DNA of 64,000 nucleotides from Enterovibrio qingdaonensis (GTDB lineage Bacteria; Pseudomonadota; Gammaproteobacteria; Enterobacterales; Vibrionaceae): assembly GCF_028683135.1 (NCBI RefSeq), contig NZ_JAJUBB010000003.1:310001-374000 (forward strand). The letters are read 5' to 3'. Below the pieces are notes generated by a model. That model did not search any database and was not told the origin of the DNA. It saw only the letters and a list, made by a program, of their open reading frames with translations. A program made the position numbers and the translations under genes. Shown one piece after another: positions 42,648 through 51,457 of the stretch (position 1 is its first letter; each line of letters opens with the position of its first letter).

Positions 42648-43985
42648 ATGAAAATTATCATTATCGGCGGTGAGGCTGCCGGCATGAGCGCGGCAGCAAA
42701 AGCACGTCGCGTTAACCCAAATGCAGACATTACCGTTTACGAAGCGTCTGAAATCATTTCATTCGGTGCCTGTGGACTGCCATATTATGTCGCTGATGAA
42801 TTCCAAGACTCGGGTTACATGGCTGAATTTACCCCAGCGCAATTCGCAGAACGCGGCGTAACGGTCAAAACCGGCCATCGCGTCACCAAAGTAGACGCAG
42901 AAAACAAGAAGCTAGAAATCTCATACGATGGCGACATTTTTGTCACTGAGTATGACCGCTTGATGATTGCAACGGGTGCTAAGGAAGTATTGCCACCAGT
43001 CGCAGGCCTAAACAAACAAGGCGTGCATACACTGCGCGTGATGCAAGACGGTTTAGATCTTAAAGCCGCGGTTCACAATGAAAATTGCCGGCATGTTACC
43101 GTGATCGGTTCCGGCTTTATCGGCCTTGAAGTCGCTGAAGCTATGCTTCATCAAGGAAAGTCTGTGCGCTTGATTGAACGCGCTGACCGCCTTATTCCTG
43201 ATGCATTTGACGCTGAGATCAGCGTACACTTCCACGCCGAGCTAGAGAAATCTGGGGTAGAGATCCTCACCTCTGAATCTTTGATCTCAATTGAAGGCGA
43301 AGAATTTGTCACCGGAATCGTCACCGATAAGTCCCGCTACGAAACTGACCTTGTTGTCGTTTGCACAGGCGTAAAACCAAACACTGATTTCCTCAAAGAA
43401 ACGGGTATCAACACCTTGGCAAACGGTGCCATCATCGTTGACCGTCAAGGCCGAACTTCTCTTCCTGATGTTTGGGCAGCGGGAGATTGTACAACTATTT
43501 GGCATGCCGTGTCAGGTAAAGACGTTTACATTCCGTTGGCAACGGGTGCAAACAAGCTCGGTCGCATGATTGGCGACAATATTGCACAAGTTAACGGTGA
43601 ACCACTTGAATTCCCTGGGTCACTGGGTACGAGTTGCGTTCGCGTCCTCAATCTAGAGGCTGGTCGAACCGGTTTGTCTGAGCGTGAAGCCATCGACGCT
43701 GGATTTGACACGAAAACCATTGTCATCAAAGACAAGTGCCACACTAACTATTGTGCAGGCCAATCTGATTTGCACATGAAGCTGGTCTATGAGGCTGATT
43801 CTAAGCGTATTCTTGGCGCGCAGATCATTGGTTACAAAGGCGCAGTCCACCGTATTGATGCTATGGCAGTCGCGGTTTCGATGGGTGTCACCACAACACA
43901 ACTCGGTATGATGGATTTTGCCTACGCACCACCATTTGCGCGCACGTGGGACATTATGAATGTCGCTGGTAACGTTGCAAAATAA
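42648..43985 (+). CDS. FAD-dependent pyridine nucleotide-disulfide oxidoreductase, CoA-disulfide reductase-like
   Basis: A 446-residue flavoenzyme. MKIIIIGGEAAGMSAAAKARR is the FAD-binding Rossmann start and fixes the ATG at 42648; an upstream frame start runs through the hairpin. A single redox cysteine sits at about Cys42 in SFGACGLPYYVAD, as in CoA-disulfide reductase, NADH oxidase and NADH peroxidase. The NAD(P) motif is VIGSGFIGLEVAEAM, and VWAAGDCTT closes the FAD site. Downstream of a cystine importer, reduction of CoA-cysteine or similar disulfides is plausible, but NADH oxidase activity cannot be excluded. Confidence 0.85.
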   Translation: MKIIIIGGEAAGMSAAAKARRVNPNADITVYEASEIISFGACGLPYYVADEFQDSGYMAEFTPAQFAERGVTVKTGHRVTKVDAENKKLEISYDGDIFVTEYDRLMIATGAKEVLPPVAGLNKQGVHTLRVMQDGLDLKAAVHNENCRHVTVIGSGFIGLEVAEAMLHQGKSVRLIERADRLIPDAFDAEISVHFHAELEKSGVEILTSESLISIEGEEFVTGIVTDKSRYETDLVVVCTGVKPNTDFLKETGINTLANGAIIVDRQGRTSLPDVWAAGDCTTIWHAVSGKDVYIPLATGANKLGRMIGDNIAQVNGEPLEFPGSLGTSCVRVLNLEAGRTGLSEREAIDAGFDTKTIVIKDKCHTNYCAGQSDLHMKLVYEADSKRILGAQIIGYKGAVHRIDAMAVAVSMGVTTTQLGMMDFAYAPPFARTWDIMNVAGNVAK

Positions 43986-44002
43986 GCACAGATAAACACA
44001 AC

Positions 44003-44031
44003 AAAAGGTCAGCCATTGCTGGCCTTTTTTA
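44003..44031 (+). terminator. Terminator of the reductase gene
   Basis: AAAAGGTCAGC, CATT, GCTGGCCTTTTTT: a stem with one G-T pair and a long U-tract, about 20 bases after the stop. Confidence 0.9.
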
Positions 44032-44117
44032 TTTCACAATTCGATCTCTCGCATTGCATCCCCATACGCGCATCGCTAGTCTGAACAAAATCAAGCAAAT
44101 AATTGGAAGAAAGAACC

Positions 44118-45545
44118 ATGGATAAGATTAAAAACATGTCTCTGTTGTCCTGTCTTTGCGAGAAAACTGCCAGTTCGATTGCGGTCACAAACCCGGCTAA
44201 TGACCAGGTGATCGGATTTATCCCCTCTCATGACAACACGGCGATTCAACAACGAATAGGTCTCGCGAAAGAGGCCCAAAAAGCATGGGCAAAAACGACG
44301 GCTAAACAGCGCGCTGAAATCATGCATCGCTGGTATCAGTTGCTCATGGACAACCAAGAAGATTTGGCAAGAATCATGACGTTGGAGCAAGGGAAACCCC
44401 TTGCTGAGTCGCGCGGTGAAGTCGCCTATGGTGCGTCTTTTGTTCAATGGTTTGCAGAAGAAGGAAAGCGCGCATACGGCGAAACCGTCCCAACCCCTTT
44501 GGCAGATAGACGTATCATGACGATTCGCCAGCCTGTCGGCGTTGCCGCCGCGATCACTCCGTGGAACTTTCCCATTGCAATGATCACACGTAAAGCCGCG
44601 CCAGCATTGGCCGCAGGTTGCAGTTTTATTGTTAAACCCGCCATACAAACACCATTATCGGCTTTCGCCGTCGCAGAGCTCGCCAGACAAGCAGGATTGC
44701 CAGAGAACTTGTTGGTCATCGTGACTACTGAAGATGCGGTAATGGTTGGAGAGCTATTTTGCCAAAGCCCTGATATTCAGAAAATTTCTTTCACGGGCTC
44801 TACCAATGTAGGGCGCATTTTAATGCGCCAGAGTGCAGAAAGTGTTAAACGCGTTTCCATGGAATTAGGTGGCAATGCGCCTTTCATTGTATTTGACGAT
44901 GCCGACATTAATTTGGCCGTCAAAGGCGCCATTGCATCAAAGTTTCGAAACGCTGGACAAACATGTGTTTGCGCTAATCGTTTTTATGTTCATGACGCGG
45001 TCTACGATGAATTCTCAGAGAAGTTTTCCAACGCGGTAGCTGAATTGGAGATCGGTAATGGCTTAGAGGCGAACGTGACTATTGGCCCGTTAATTGATGA
45101 AAAAGCCAAAGAGAAGACACAGCGATTACTTAACGATGCGGTCAATGAAGGTGCAATGGTGTCAACAGGTGGTCACGCGCTTGACGGTCAGTTCTTCGAG
45201 CCTACGGTGCTGACTAACGTGACGCACTTAATGTCGATCGTTCAAGAAGAAATTTTCGGCCCTATTGCGCCCGTCATTCGTTTTAACGATGAAACGTCAC
45301 TCATTGAGATGGCAAACGACACGATTTACGGCTTAGCGAGCTATTTCTATAGTCGAGATATCAACCGCGTGTTCCGTGTCGCTGAAGCACTGGATTACGG
45401 CATGGTAGGTGTTAATGAAGGGATAATCTCAACCGAGGTCGCACCTTTTGGAGGCGTAAAGCAATCCGGCATTGGCCGCGAGGGTGCGAGCCAGGGGCTA
45501 GATGAATACTTGAATACCAAATATATCTGCCTAGGCGGTATGTAG
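44118..45545 (+). CDS. gabD: NAD(P)-dependent succinate-semialdehyde dehydrogenase
   Basis: A 475-residue aldehyde dehydrogenase that oxidises succinate semialdehyde to succinate in GABA breakdown. The start is ATG 44118 behind GGAAG; a TTG five codons earlier is less likely. Class signatures: AAITPWNFPIAMITRK (cofactor), FTGSTNVG, ELGGNAPFIVFDDAD with the general-base Glu, and GQTCVCANRFYV with the nucleophile Cys. The EFGG-type end is seen as APFGGVKQSGIGREG. No GABA transaminase (gabT) lies beside it, so related semialdehydes remain possible substrates. Confidence 0.87.
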   Translation: MDKIKNMSLLSCLCEKTASSIAVTNPANDQVIGFIPSHDNTAIQQRIGLAKEAQKAWAKTTAKQRAEIMHRWYQLLMDNQEDLARIMTLEQGKPLAESRGEVAYGASFVQWFAEEGKRAYGETVPTPLADRRIMTIRQPVGVAAAITPWNFPIAMITRKAAPALAAGCSFIVKPAIQTPLSAFAVAELARQAGLPENLLVIVTTEDAVMVGELFCQSPDIQKISFTGSTNVGRILMRQSAESVKRVSMELGGNAPFIVFDDADINLAVKGAIASKFRNAGQTCVCANRFYVHDAVYDEFSEKFSNAVAELEIGNGLEANVTIGPLIDEKAKEKTQRLLNDAVNEGAMVSTGGHALDGQFFEPTVLTNVTHLMSIVQEEIFGPIAPVIRFNDETSLIEMANDTIYGLASYFYSRDINRVFRVAEALDYGMVGVNEGIISTEVAPFGGVKQSGIGREGASQGLDEYLNTKYICLGGM

Positions 45546-45554
45546 CGCAATTGA

Positions 45555-45583
45555 GGGAACCTAATTAGTGGGTTCCCTTTTTT
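45555..45583 (+). terminator. Terminator of gabD
   Basis: GGGAACC, TAATTAGT, GGGTTCCC, TTTTTTC: a seven-pair stem and a U-tract just after the stop codon. Confidence 0.9.
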
Positions 45584-45936
45584 CATGACTGTTCTCTCAA
45601 AAGCCCACGCAGTAAATACGTAAACGGCATATCCAGCGCAAATTTGAAGGGGAAAAAAGCGCGAGAAACCAAACATTGCTTTTAACGATGCAAACAATGT
45701 TTTTAACAGAAAACACAAAGTCGACACACTGAATATGCAAGAAATCGTCGTCAGTATTCAGTCATTTAACCTCATTTCACACTGAAAGCTCGGAAATCCC
45801 ACGAAAAATCGCATAAAAAGGCAGCGAACGCACTTGCATCAAGGCCCTAGTTTCACTTAATGTGAGGTTCGACAGCGTTTTTTCGCGCGACAGTGCGACA
45901 CTACGCCTCATCAACGAGAACACTAAGGTAATATTG
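45584..45936 (+). other. Intergenic region between gabD and the small membrane-protein gene
   Basis: About 353 bases with no supported gene. A longer frame for the next gene begins at 45862 but lacks a ribosome site. Two short GCGACA repeats near 45890 are the only structure noticed. Confidence 0.45.
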
Positions 45937-46425
45937 ATGTCTGACGTACCTTCTGCTGCCATTGAAGTGGCGGCTACTGCCCAAACTGCTGTTGAGTCTT
46001 CTGGTTCAATCTGGCCATACGTAGTTGGCGGTATTGCACTAGTAATCGCTGCAGGTTACTGGGGCTTCAAGCGGATGAACAAACCAACTTTTATCATAAA
46101 TCAAATCCGCAAGCGTAACCTGAAAGCAATGAAAAAAGCAGGTATCGAAAGCAACGAAGCAACCGTCGATCTGGACAAGCTTCTTACTGCAATCGAAGAG
46201 CACGCGAACAAGAATAATCTGACTGGCGCAGATATGCTTAAGTTGCTGAATCCTCTGAATGACAAAAGCCGTATGCAAACCGCAAAAGACATGTATACGA
46301 CCATGCAACACATTGCGCGCGAAATTGGTAACACTAAACTCGCTGGCGAGTTCAAAGGTAAATCCTCTGGCGTTAAATCAAACTCTCGTTTGATGGCAGG
46401 TCTGTTCAAACGCGCAGGCATCTAA
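45937..46425 (+). CDS. Small single-pass membrane protein of unknown function
   Basis: A 162-residue protein starting MSDVPSAAIEV, with AAGG about ten bases upstream. One transmembrane helix at about 26-44 (IWPYVVGGIALVIAAGYW) has an Ala-rich outer N-terminus and a basic cytoplasmic side (FKRMNKPTF...RKRNLKAMKKAG). The rest is a helical, lysine-rich cytoplasmic domain that ends with KSNSRLMAGLFKRAGI. No family is recognised. It has strong codon use like a well-expressed gene and is followed by a long hairpin. Confidence 0.6.
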   Translation: MSDVPSAAIEVAATAQTAVESSGSIWPYVVGGIALVIAAGYWGFKRMNKPTFIINQIRKRNLKAMKKAGIESNEATVDLDKLLTAIEEHANKNNLTGADMLKLLNPLNDKSRMQTAKDMYTTMQHIAREIGNTKLAGEFKGKSSGVKSNSRLMAGLFKRAGI

Positions 46426-46432
46426 GACTTTT

Positions 46433-46457
46433 AGCACTGCAACCTAGTTGCAGTGCT
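46433..46457. terminator. Hairpin between convergent small genes
   Basis: AGCACTGCAAC, CTA, GTTGCAGTGCT: an eleven-pair perfect stem. Only a weak T-run follows, so termination is likely but not certain. Confidence 0.6.
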
Positions 46458-46462
46458 ATCTC

Positions 46463-46714
46463 TCACCGCATTACCGCTTTATTTCCGATAATTTTATACG
46501 CAGGGGCTCCCCTCACTAACGCTTCTCTCGCAAACACACTGCCGCATGACGGACACTCACAAGATGTCGTAGTGAAGTCATCCACAATGCGTTCTTTAAA
46601 GCATTTTATTAGTGCCCCTTTCCCGCCTTTTTTGTATTTAAAAAGCAACGTTTTACACTTCCCACACTGAATATCGACCGATCGCTCTGGAAGTTTCTTA
46701 TTCGGTTTTGCCAT
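46463..46714 (-). CDS. Small zinc-ribbon protein
   Basis: An 83-residue basic protein. The start is set at MAKPNKKLPERSVDIQC with AAGAGA upstream; a frame extended by 15 residues runs into the repeat. Two cysteine pairs, CGKC near 18-21 and CPSCG near 53-57, form a zinc ribbon, with another cysteine in between (IKCFKE). It resembles Com-type translational regulators only in layout. The role is unknown; nucleic-acid binding is the simplest guess. Confidence 0.6.
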   Translation of the reverse strand: MAKPNKKLPERSVDIQCGKCKTLLFKYKKGGKGALIKCFKERIVDDFTTTSCECPSCGSVFAREALVRGAPAYKIIGNKAVMR

Positions 46715-46746
46715 TTCATGTCTCTTTAATTTTGCTCTGCGGATCT

Positions 46747-46814
46747 TATACCCAAACAACCTGAAGGTGCCAGAATTCAGAGGACATCAAATAGCGGAAG
46801 CGAATTCTGGCACC
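46747..46814 (+). repeat. Dispersed intergenic repeat with a 13-base-pair hairpin
   Basis: It starts with TATACCCAAACAACCTGAAG, the closest copy to the family core, and runs into a hairpin. GGTGCCAGAATTC at 46766-46778 pairs perfectly with GAATTCTGGCACC at 46802-46814 around a 23-base loop. It lies upstream of the zinc-ribbon gene. Confidence 0.7.
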
Positions 46815-47048
46815 AACCAACATTTCACGATCTAAACGAGAAGAAAACTGAGAGCGTGATTAAATTTATACACTTTAACGCAACATGCCATTTACATTGT
46901 CGGCTATCCTTCTGGTGGAAAATTGAACGCTAGCTAATGGAGTAACTCTCGTGCCACATCAATGAGATACATCATTCTCATGTCGCGCAGCAGGACGCTC
47001 GATCATCTGGCGAGACAGACTACGCCCCTTCCAACATTGGAGAGTTGT

Positions 47049-48062
47049 ATGAAGATCAAGGCTCTTATTAAGACACTATCGCTCGCTACTGCGATTTCCT
47101 TTACCGGTATTCATTCTGCAGCTGCAGAAGACCGAGACTACATCCTTGCGACAGCGTCAACGGGTGGAACCTATTACCCAGTAGGTGTTGCTTTGGCGAC
47201 CCTCAGCAAAGTGAAGCTAGAGCCAAAACATAAATTTTCTCTTTCTGCGATTAGCTCTGCGGGCTCCGGTGAAAACGTCAAATTGCTGCGTGAAAATGAA
47301 GCTCAATTTGCAATTCTACAGGGCTTATACGGCGCTTGGGCATGGAGTGGTGAAGGCAAGCTGAAGCAAGCTGGCCCTCAAAAGGAACTTCGCTCTGTAT
47401 CCATGCTTTGGCAAAACGTAGAGCATTTTGTCGTGCTGAGTGACTTGGCAAAATCTGGCAACATGGATGACATGAAAAAGCTAGATGACAAAAAGTTCTC
47501 CATCGGTAAAAAGAACTCCGGTACAGAAGGTTCAGGTCGCCAGATTTTAGATGGCCTTGGCATCAACCCCGATGCATTTAACCTTGCATACCTCGGTTAT
47601 GGCGCGAGTGCTGATGCGTTGCAAAATGGCACCATCGATGGCATGAACACGCCTGCTGGTGTGCCTGTCAGTGCGGTAACACGTGCTTTTGCCTCTATGG
47701 GTGACAAAATCAAGATCCTGAACTTTACCGATGAGCAAATGAAAGAGGCTAATGGCAGCTACAACTTGTGGACGCGATTCACCATTGAGCCGAACACTTA
47801 CCCGGGTCAAACCGAAGCGGTACAAACCATTGCTCAACCCAACTTCCTCGCCGTGCGCAAAGACATTAGTGATGAAGATGTTTACCTGCTGACGAAAACC
47901 ATTTACGAGAACCTGGCATTCTTGAATGGTATTCATAAAGCAACCAAGGCGATGTCTCTGCAAAAAGCAATCGACGGGTTACCTGTTCCTTTGCACCCAG
48001 GCGCAGCCCGTTTTTATAAAGAACAAGGGCTAACCATCCCAGAACACTTAATTGTTAAATAA
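47049..48062 (+). CDS. TAXI-type TRAP transporter, periplasmic binding protein
   Basis: A 337-residue solute-binding protein. The start is set at MKIKALIKTLSL behind GGAGAG; the frame opens 29 codons earlier without a ribosome site. The signal peptide ends SAAA, and the mature N-terminus reads YILATASTGGTYYPVGVALA, the family signature. It delivers its ligand (glutamate and 2-oxoglutarate are bound by some relatives) to the fused permease encoded next. The GTEGSGRQILDGLGI segment lies in the binding cleft. A strong hairpin follows in the gap to the permease gene. Confidence 0.92.
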   Translation: MKIKALIKTLSLATAISFTGIHSAAAEDRDYILATASTGGTYYPVGVALATLSKVKLEPKHKFSLSAISSAGSGENVKLLRENEAQFAILQGLYGAWAWSGEGKLKQAGPQKELRSVSMLWQNVEHFVVLSDLAKSGNMDDMKKLDDKKFSIGKKNSGTEGSGRQILDGLGINPDAFNLAYLGYGASADALQNGTIDGMNTPAGVPVSAVTRAFASMGDKIKILNFTDEQMKEANGSYNLWTRFTIEPNTYPGQTEAVQTIAQPNFLAVRKDISDEDVYLLTKTIYENLAFLNGIHKATKAMSLQKAIDGLPVPLHPGAARFYKEQGLTIPEHLIVK

Positions 48063-48073
48063 GCCTTAAGTTC

Positions 48074-48104
48074 CTATGCGCTGACCAAAGTAGTCGGCGC
48101 ATAG
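48074..48104 (+). terminator. Intra-operon hairpin between the TAXI binding protein and permease
   Basis: CTATGCGC at 48074 and GCGCATAG at 48097 extend inward by four more pairs (one G-U) to a seven-base loop: a twelve-pair stem. There is no U-tract. It probably stabilises the 3' end of the binding-protein transcript or gives partial termination. Confidence 0.6.
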
Positions 48105-48154
48105 TCTGCATTCCCCAAGGAAGTAGTGCTAAGCAAAGCACAGTAGAGGGCACG

Positions 48155-50290
48155 ATGAAAGATCACACTCCCGCCGATGATTCAACCCAAGACAATATCG
48201 ACGAAAAACTTTCCCAATTTGAGTTAACTCAACGCACTGACTTCCCGCTTCTCACGCGCTGTGTCACTGTCATAGGCATTCTGTTGTCATTGGTTCACAT
48301 CTGGTTCAATACCCTTGCCACGTTGCCTGAGCTTTGGGTATCTGCTGCTCATTTCGCGGGTTTCTCAGTCATGTGTGCCCTAACCTACCCTGCAGCCGCA
48401 AAATGGCGAAACAGCCGATTTGCTTTAACTATCGACATAGGTATCGCTTTCGCTGCAGTGGCTTGCCTCATCTATATCATATGGGGGGAGGACGCACTCT
48501 ACGAGCGTGGTGTCACCTTTGTTACCACTGATTGGATTTTTTCCATTATCGCCATTTTGATTGCGCTTGAGCTCATAAGGCGCACCATGGGCTGGTTTAT
48601 CCCTTGCCTGATTATCGTGGCTCTCACCTATGTCGTTTGGTGGGGTAGCTGGATTGATGGCATATTCTCGTTTCCCGGCCTCTCTGCCGAAACCATGCTT
48701 TACCGTGCGTTTTATAGTTCTGAAGGCATGTTCGGGCCCATATCTCGAATATCTTGGAGCTATGTCTTCATGTTTATTTTATTCGGGGCCTTTCTCGTTA
48801 AATCAGGGGCGGGTGATTACATCATCAACGTATCACGCGCTGCTGCTGGGAAAATCATCGGAGGGCCTGGGTTTGTTGCGGTATTAGGTTCAGGTTTGAT
48901 GGGCTCAGTCTCCGGTTCAAGCGTTGCAAATACCGTATCAACCGGCGTTATCACCATACCCTTGATGAAAAAAGCCGGGTTCCCTCCCAAGTTTGCAGCG
49001 GGCGTTGAAGCTGCAGCCTCTACAGGCGGTCAACTAATGCCGCCTGTAATGGGTGCAGGTGCCTTTATCATGGCCTCTTATACACAAATCCCTTACGTTG
49101 AAATTATTGCCGTCTCGTTTGCACCGGCTTTGATTTATTTCCTGTCTGTCGCGTTCTTTGTTCGTATAGAGGCGAAACGCTCAGGTGTTCACCAAGTAGA
49201 AGCCACTACTGAGCCTATGCTAAAAGTACTGGTGTCTGGTTGGCACTACCTGATCCCGCTCGTTGTTCTCGTGACCTTGTTAGTCATGGATTTCACACCC
49301 ACTTATGCCGCAGGCATCTCCATTATTTCTGTCGTCGTTGCATCATGGTTATCACCGAGCCGCATGGGTATAGCTGATATTTTTGATGCCTTAGCGCAAG
49401 GTGCGCGCAATATGGCAACAACCGCAGTTTTGTTGACAGGCATTGGCTTGGTAGTAAACGTCATCAGTACAACAGGTATCGGTAACACGTTTTCGTTGAT
49501 GATTAATGATTGGGCCAGTGGTAGCTTGTTTATTATGCTGGTACTTGTTGCGCTGGCCTCATTGATACTCGGTATGGGATTACCCGTTACCGCATCATAC
49601 ATTGTACTGGGTACCCTCTCTGCACCCGCCATTTATGGACTGATCGCTGAACAACAGTTGATTGAGCTGCTTGTCTCGGGCCAATTACCTGAAGAGGCAA
49701 AAACTATTTTTATGCTCATCGCACCGGAACAACTGGCTGCATTGGGCTCTCCGATGGCATTTGAGACAGCTATTGAATTGGTGGGTAACGTGCCTGACGA
49801 TTTTAAGGCAACCTTACTTGAGCAAAGCCTTGGTCCCGCTACTGTCGGTCTATCTTTGCTTGCTGCGCACTTGATCATATTCTGGCTATCACAAGACAGT
49901 AATGTGACACCACCGGTTTGTCTCACTGCTTTTGCGGCAGCCACCATCGCAAAAACACCCCCAATGGCAACAGGCTTCAAAGCGTGGAAAATTGCGAAAG
50001 GTCTTTACCTTGTTCCTTTATTAATGGCTTATACACCGCTGGTTGCAGGTGATTTCCAGCAAGTTGTTATTGTCACTCTCTTTGCCGTTATTGGTGTTTG
50101 GGCATTGATCGCAGGATTGGAAGGCTATCTCGAAGGCCCCATTAATCTTGTTTCTCGTCTTGTTGCCTTTGGATTAGCCGCCGCGATGATGTGGCCGGGG
50201 CTTGATCTGTTCATACGAATTGGCGCAGCAATCGCATTCTTTGCTCTACTCGCCATGAGTAAACGAAACTTTTCCCACCAAATTGCGTAA
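48155..50290 (+). CDS. TRAP transporter, fused 4TM/12TM permease
   Basis: A 711-residue inner-membrane protein in which the small DctQ-like and large DctM-like subunits are fused, as is usual for TAXI systems. About sixteen helices. Conserved stretches: GLMGSVSGSSVANTVSTGV near 248-266, AAASTGGQLMPPVMGAGAF near 285-303 and LGMGLPVTASYIVLG near 475-489. It uses a sodium or proton gradient to take up the ligand caught by the binding protein. AGAGGG precedes the ATG. A terminator shared with cheV follows. Confidence 0.93.
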   Translation: MKDHTPADDSTQDNIDEKLSQFELTQRTDFPLLTRCVTVIGILLSLVHIWFNTLATLPELWVSAAHFAGFSVMCALTYPAAAKWRNSRFALTIDIGIAFAAVACLIYIIWGEDALYERGVTFVTTDWIFSIIAILIALELIRRTMGWFIPCLIIVALTYVVWWGSWIDGIFSFPGLSAETMLYRAFYSSEGMFGPISRISWSYVFMFILFGAFLVKSGAGDYIINVSRAAAGKIIGGPGFVAVLGSGLMGSVSGSSVANTVSTGVITIPLMKKAGFPPKFAAGVEAAASTGGQLMPPVMGAGAFIMASYTQIPYVEIIAVSFAPALIYFLSVAFFVRIEAKRSGVHQVEATTEPMLKVLVSGWHYLIPLVVLVTLLVMDFTPTYAAGISIISVVVASWLSPSRMGIADIFDALAQGARNMATTAVLLTGIGLVVNVISTTGIGNTFSLMINDWASGSLFIMLVLVALASLILGMGLPVTASYIVLGTLSAPAIYGLIAEQQLIELLVSGQLPEEAKTIFMLIAPEQLAALGSPMAFETAIELVGNVPDDFKATLLEQSLGPATVGLSLLAAHLIIFWLSQDSNVTPPVCLTAFAAATIAKTPPMATGFKAWKIAKGLYLVPLLMAYTPLVAGDFQQVVIVTLFAVIGVWALIAGLEGYLEGPINLVSRLVAFGLAAAMMWPGLDLFIRIGAAIAFFALLAMSKRNFSHQIA

Positions 50291-50307
50291 TCACAAGAGC
50301 GCACAAA

Positions 50308-50338
50308 AAAAAGCACCTATTCGGTGCTTTTTTTTTCG
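50308..50338. terminator. Bidirectional terminator between the TRAP permease gene and cheV
   Basis: AAAAAAGCACC, TATTC, GGTGCTTTTTTTTT: strong A and T flanks on both sides of the stem. Confidence 0.92.
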
Positions 50339-50352
50339 CTTTAGAGTGCGCA

Positions 50353-51333
50353 TTATTCTTTCAGAACAAAACTATCCATTAGACCTACCATTCGACCAAT
50401 TTCAGGCTTGGTGATGGTGTCATTTGCACCTAAATCTAAGGCTTTTTGACGGTTGTCATCGCTCATCAATGAGGAAAACATTACAATCGGAATCGACTGA
50501 TATTCATCAATTTCTCTCAATCGTTTCACTAAGTGCATACCGTCCATTTTTGGCATTTCTACGTCACTGACAACACCATCAACGAACTCTGAGATGGGGA
50601 GGTTTTCCTCGGAACAAAGGCGAACAAACTCAATCATGTTGTCCAACCCTTCTTGCCCATCTTTGGCGGTAATAACGTTGTATCCCGCAGAGCGCAATGT
50701 GTTCTCAATCAATCGTCGAATGAACGCCGAGTCATCAACGACGAGGATAGTTTTCGCTTCGCGCTTCGCTACCATTGCATCATCGATAACGACCCGCTTA
50801 TCTTTGGTGACATCATACTTCTCCATACTCAATTCTGGATTGATATCAGCAATGATTTTCTCGAAATCAAGGATCATAATCAGGTTTGTTTCTTGCCGAA
50901 CAACGGCCACAACACAGTCCTGATCCGACGCCTCTAAGAACTGGCTTGGTGACTCAACCTCTTCCCAGGAGATGCGATGAATGCGTGACACGCTATCAAC
51001 CAGAAAGCCATTAGACATGCGGTTGAAGTCAGTAACAATAACCACTTTACTTTCTACATTTGAGCCCGTTGCCACACCCAGCCATCCCGCCAAGTCCACC
51101 AGCGGGATCAGCTTTCCTCTCAGGGAGAACACACCAAGTACATTTGGCTGTGCATTGGGATAGTCCGTGGTGTCAGGCACACGAATAACTTCACGTACTT
51201 TCGCAACGTTTATTCCGTAGAAACACACTTTGGTACCGCCGTCGGGAAGTCGTTTTTCCAAACGGAATTCGATAATTTCAAGCTCGTTGGTACCACTTTC
51301 AGTCAAGATTGAACTTTTTTGTACTGTGCTCAT
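50353..51333 (-). CDS. cheV: Chemotaxis scaffold protein CheV
   Basis: A 326-residue cytoplasmic protein with an N-terminal CheW-like domain (about 15-175, with PNVLGVFSLRGKLIPLVDL) and a C-terminal receiver domain (about 195-326). The receiver has VVDDSAFIRRLIENTLRSAG, phospho-acceptor Asp in GVVSDVEMPKMDG, Ser in VMFSS and Lys in TITKPE. It couples receptors to CheA and adapts through phosphorylation. Vibrios carry several cheV genes. It is a single gene, unlinked to a che cluster here. Confidence 0.93.
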   Translation of the reverse strand: MSTVQKSSILTESGTNELEIIEFRLEKRLPDGGTKVCFYGINVAKVREVIRVPDTTDYPNAQPNVLGVFSLRGKLIPLVDLAGWLGVATGSNVESKVVIVTDFNRMSNGFLVDSVSRIHRISWEEVESPSQFLEASDQDCVVAVVRQETNLIMILDFEKIIADINPELSMEKYDVTKDKRVVIDDAMVAKREAKTILVVDDSAFIRRLIENTLRSAGYNVITAKDGQEGLDNMIEFVRLCSEENLPISEFVDGVVSDVEMPKMDGMHLVKRLREIDEYQSIPIVMFSSLMSDDNRQKALDLGANDTITKPEIGRMVGLMDSFVLKE

Positions 51334-51457
51334 TCCAAATCTCGATACGGTTAAGAGGCAAATTGAAATTTTCCTCTTTCAGCATAGTCTTTTTATTGAG
51401 ACTGATGAGGGATTGTTCGAAATTTGTTGTTTCTGAATTCAACACCTTGATTTGTCT

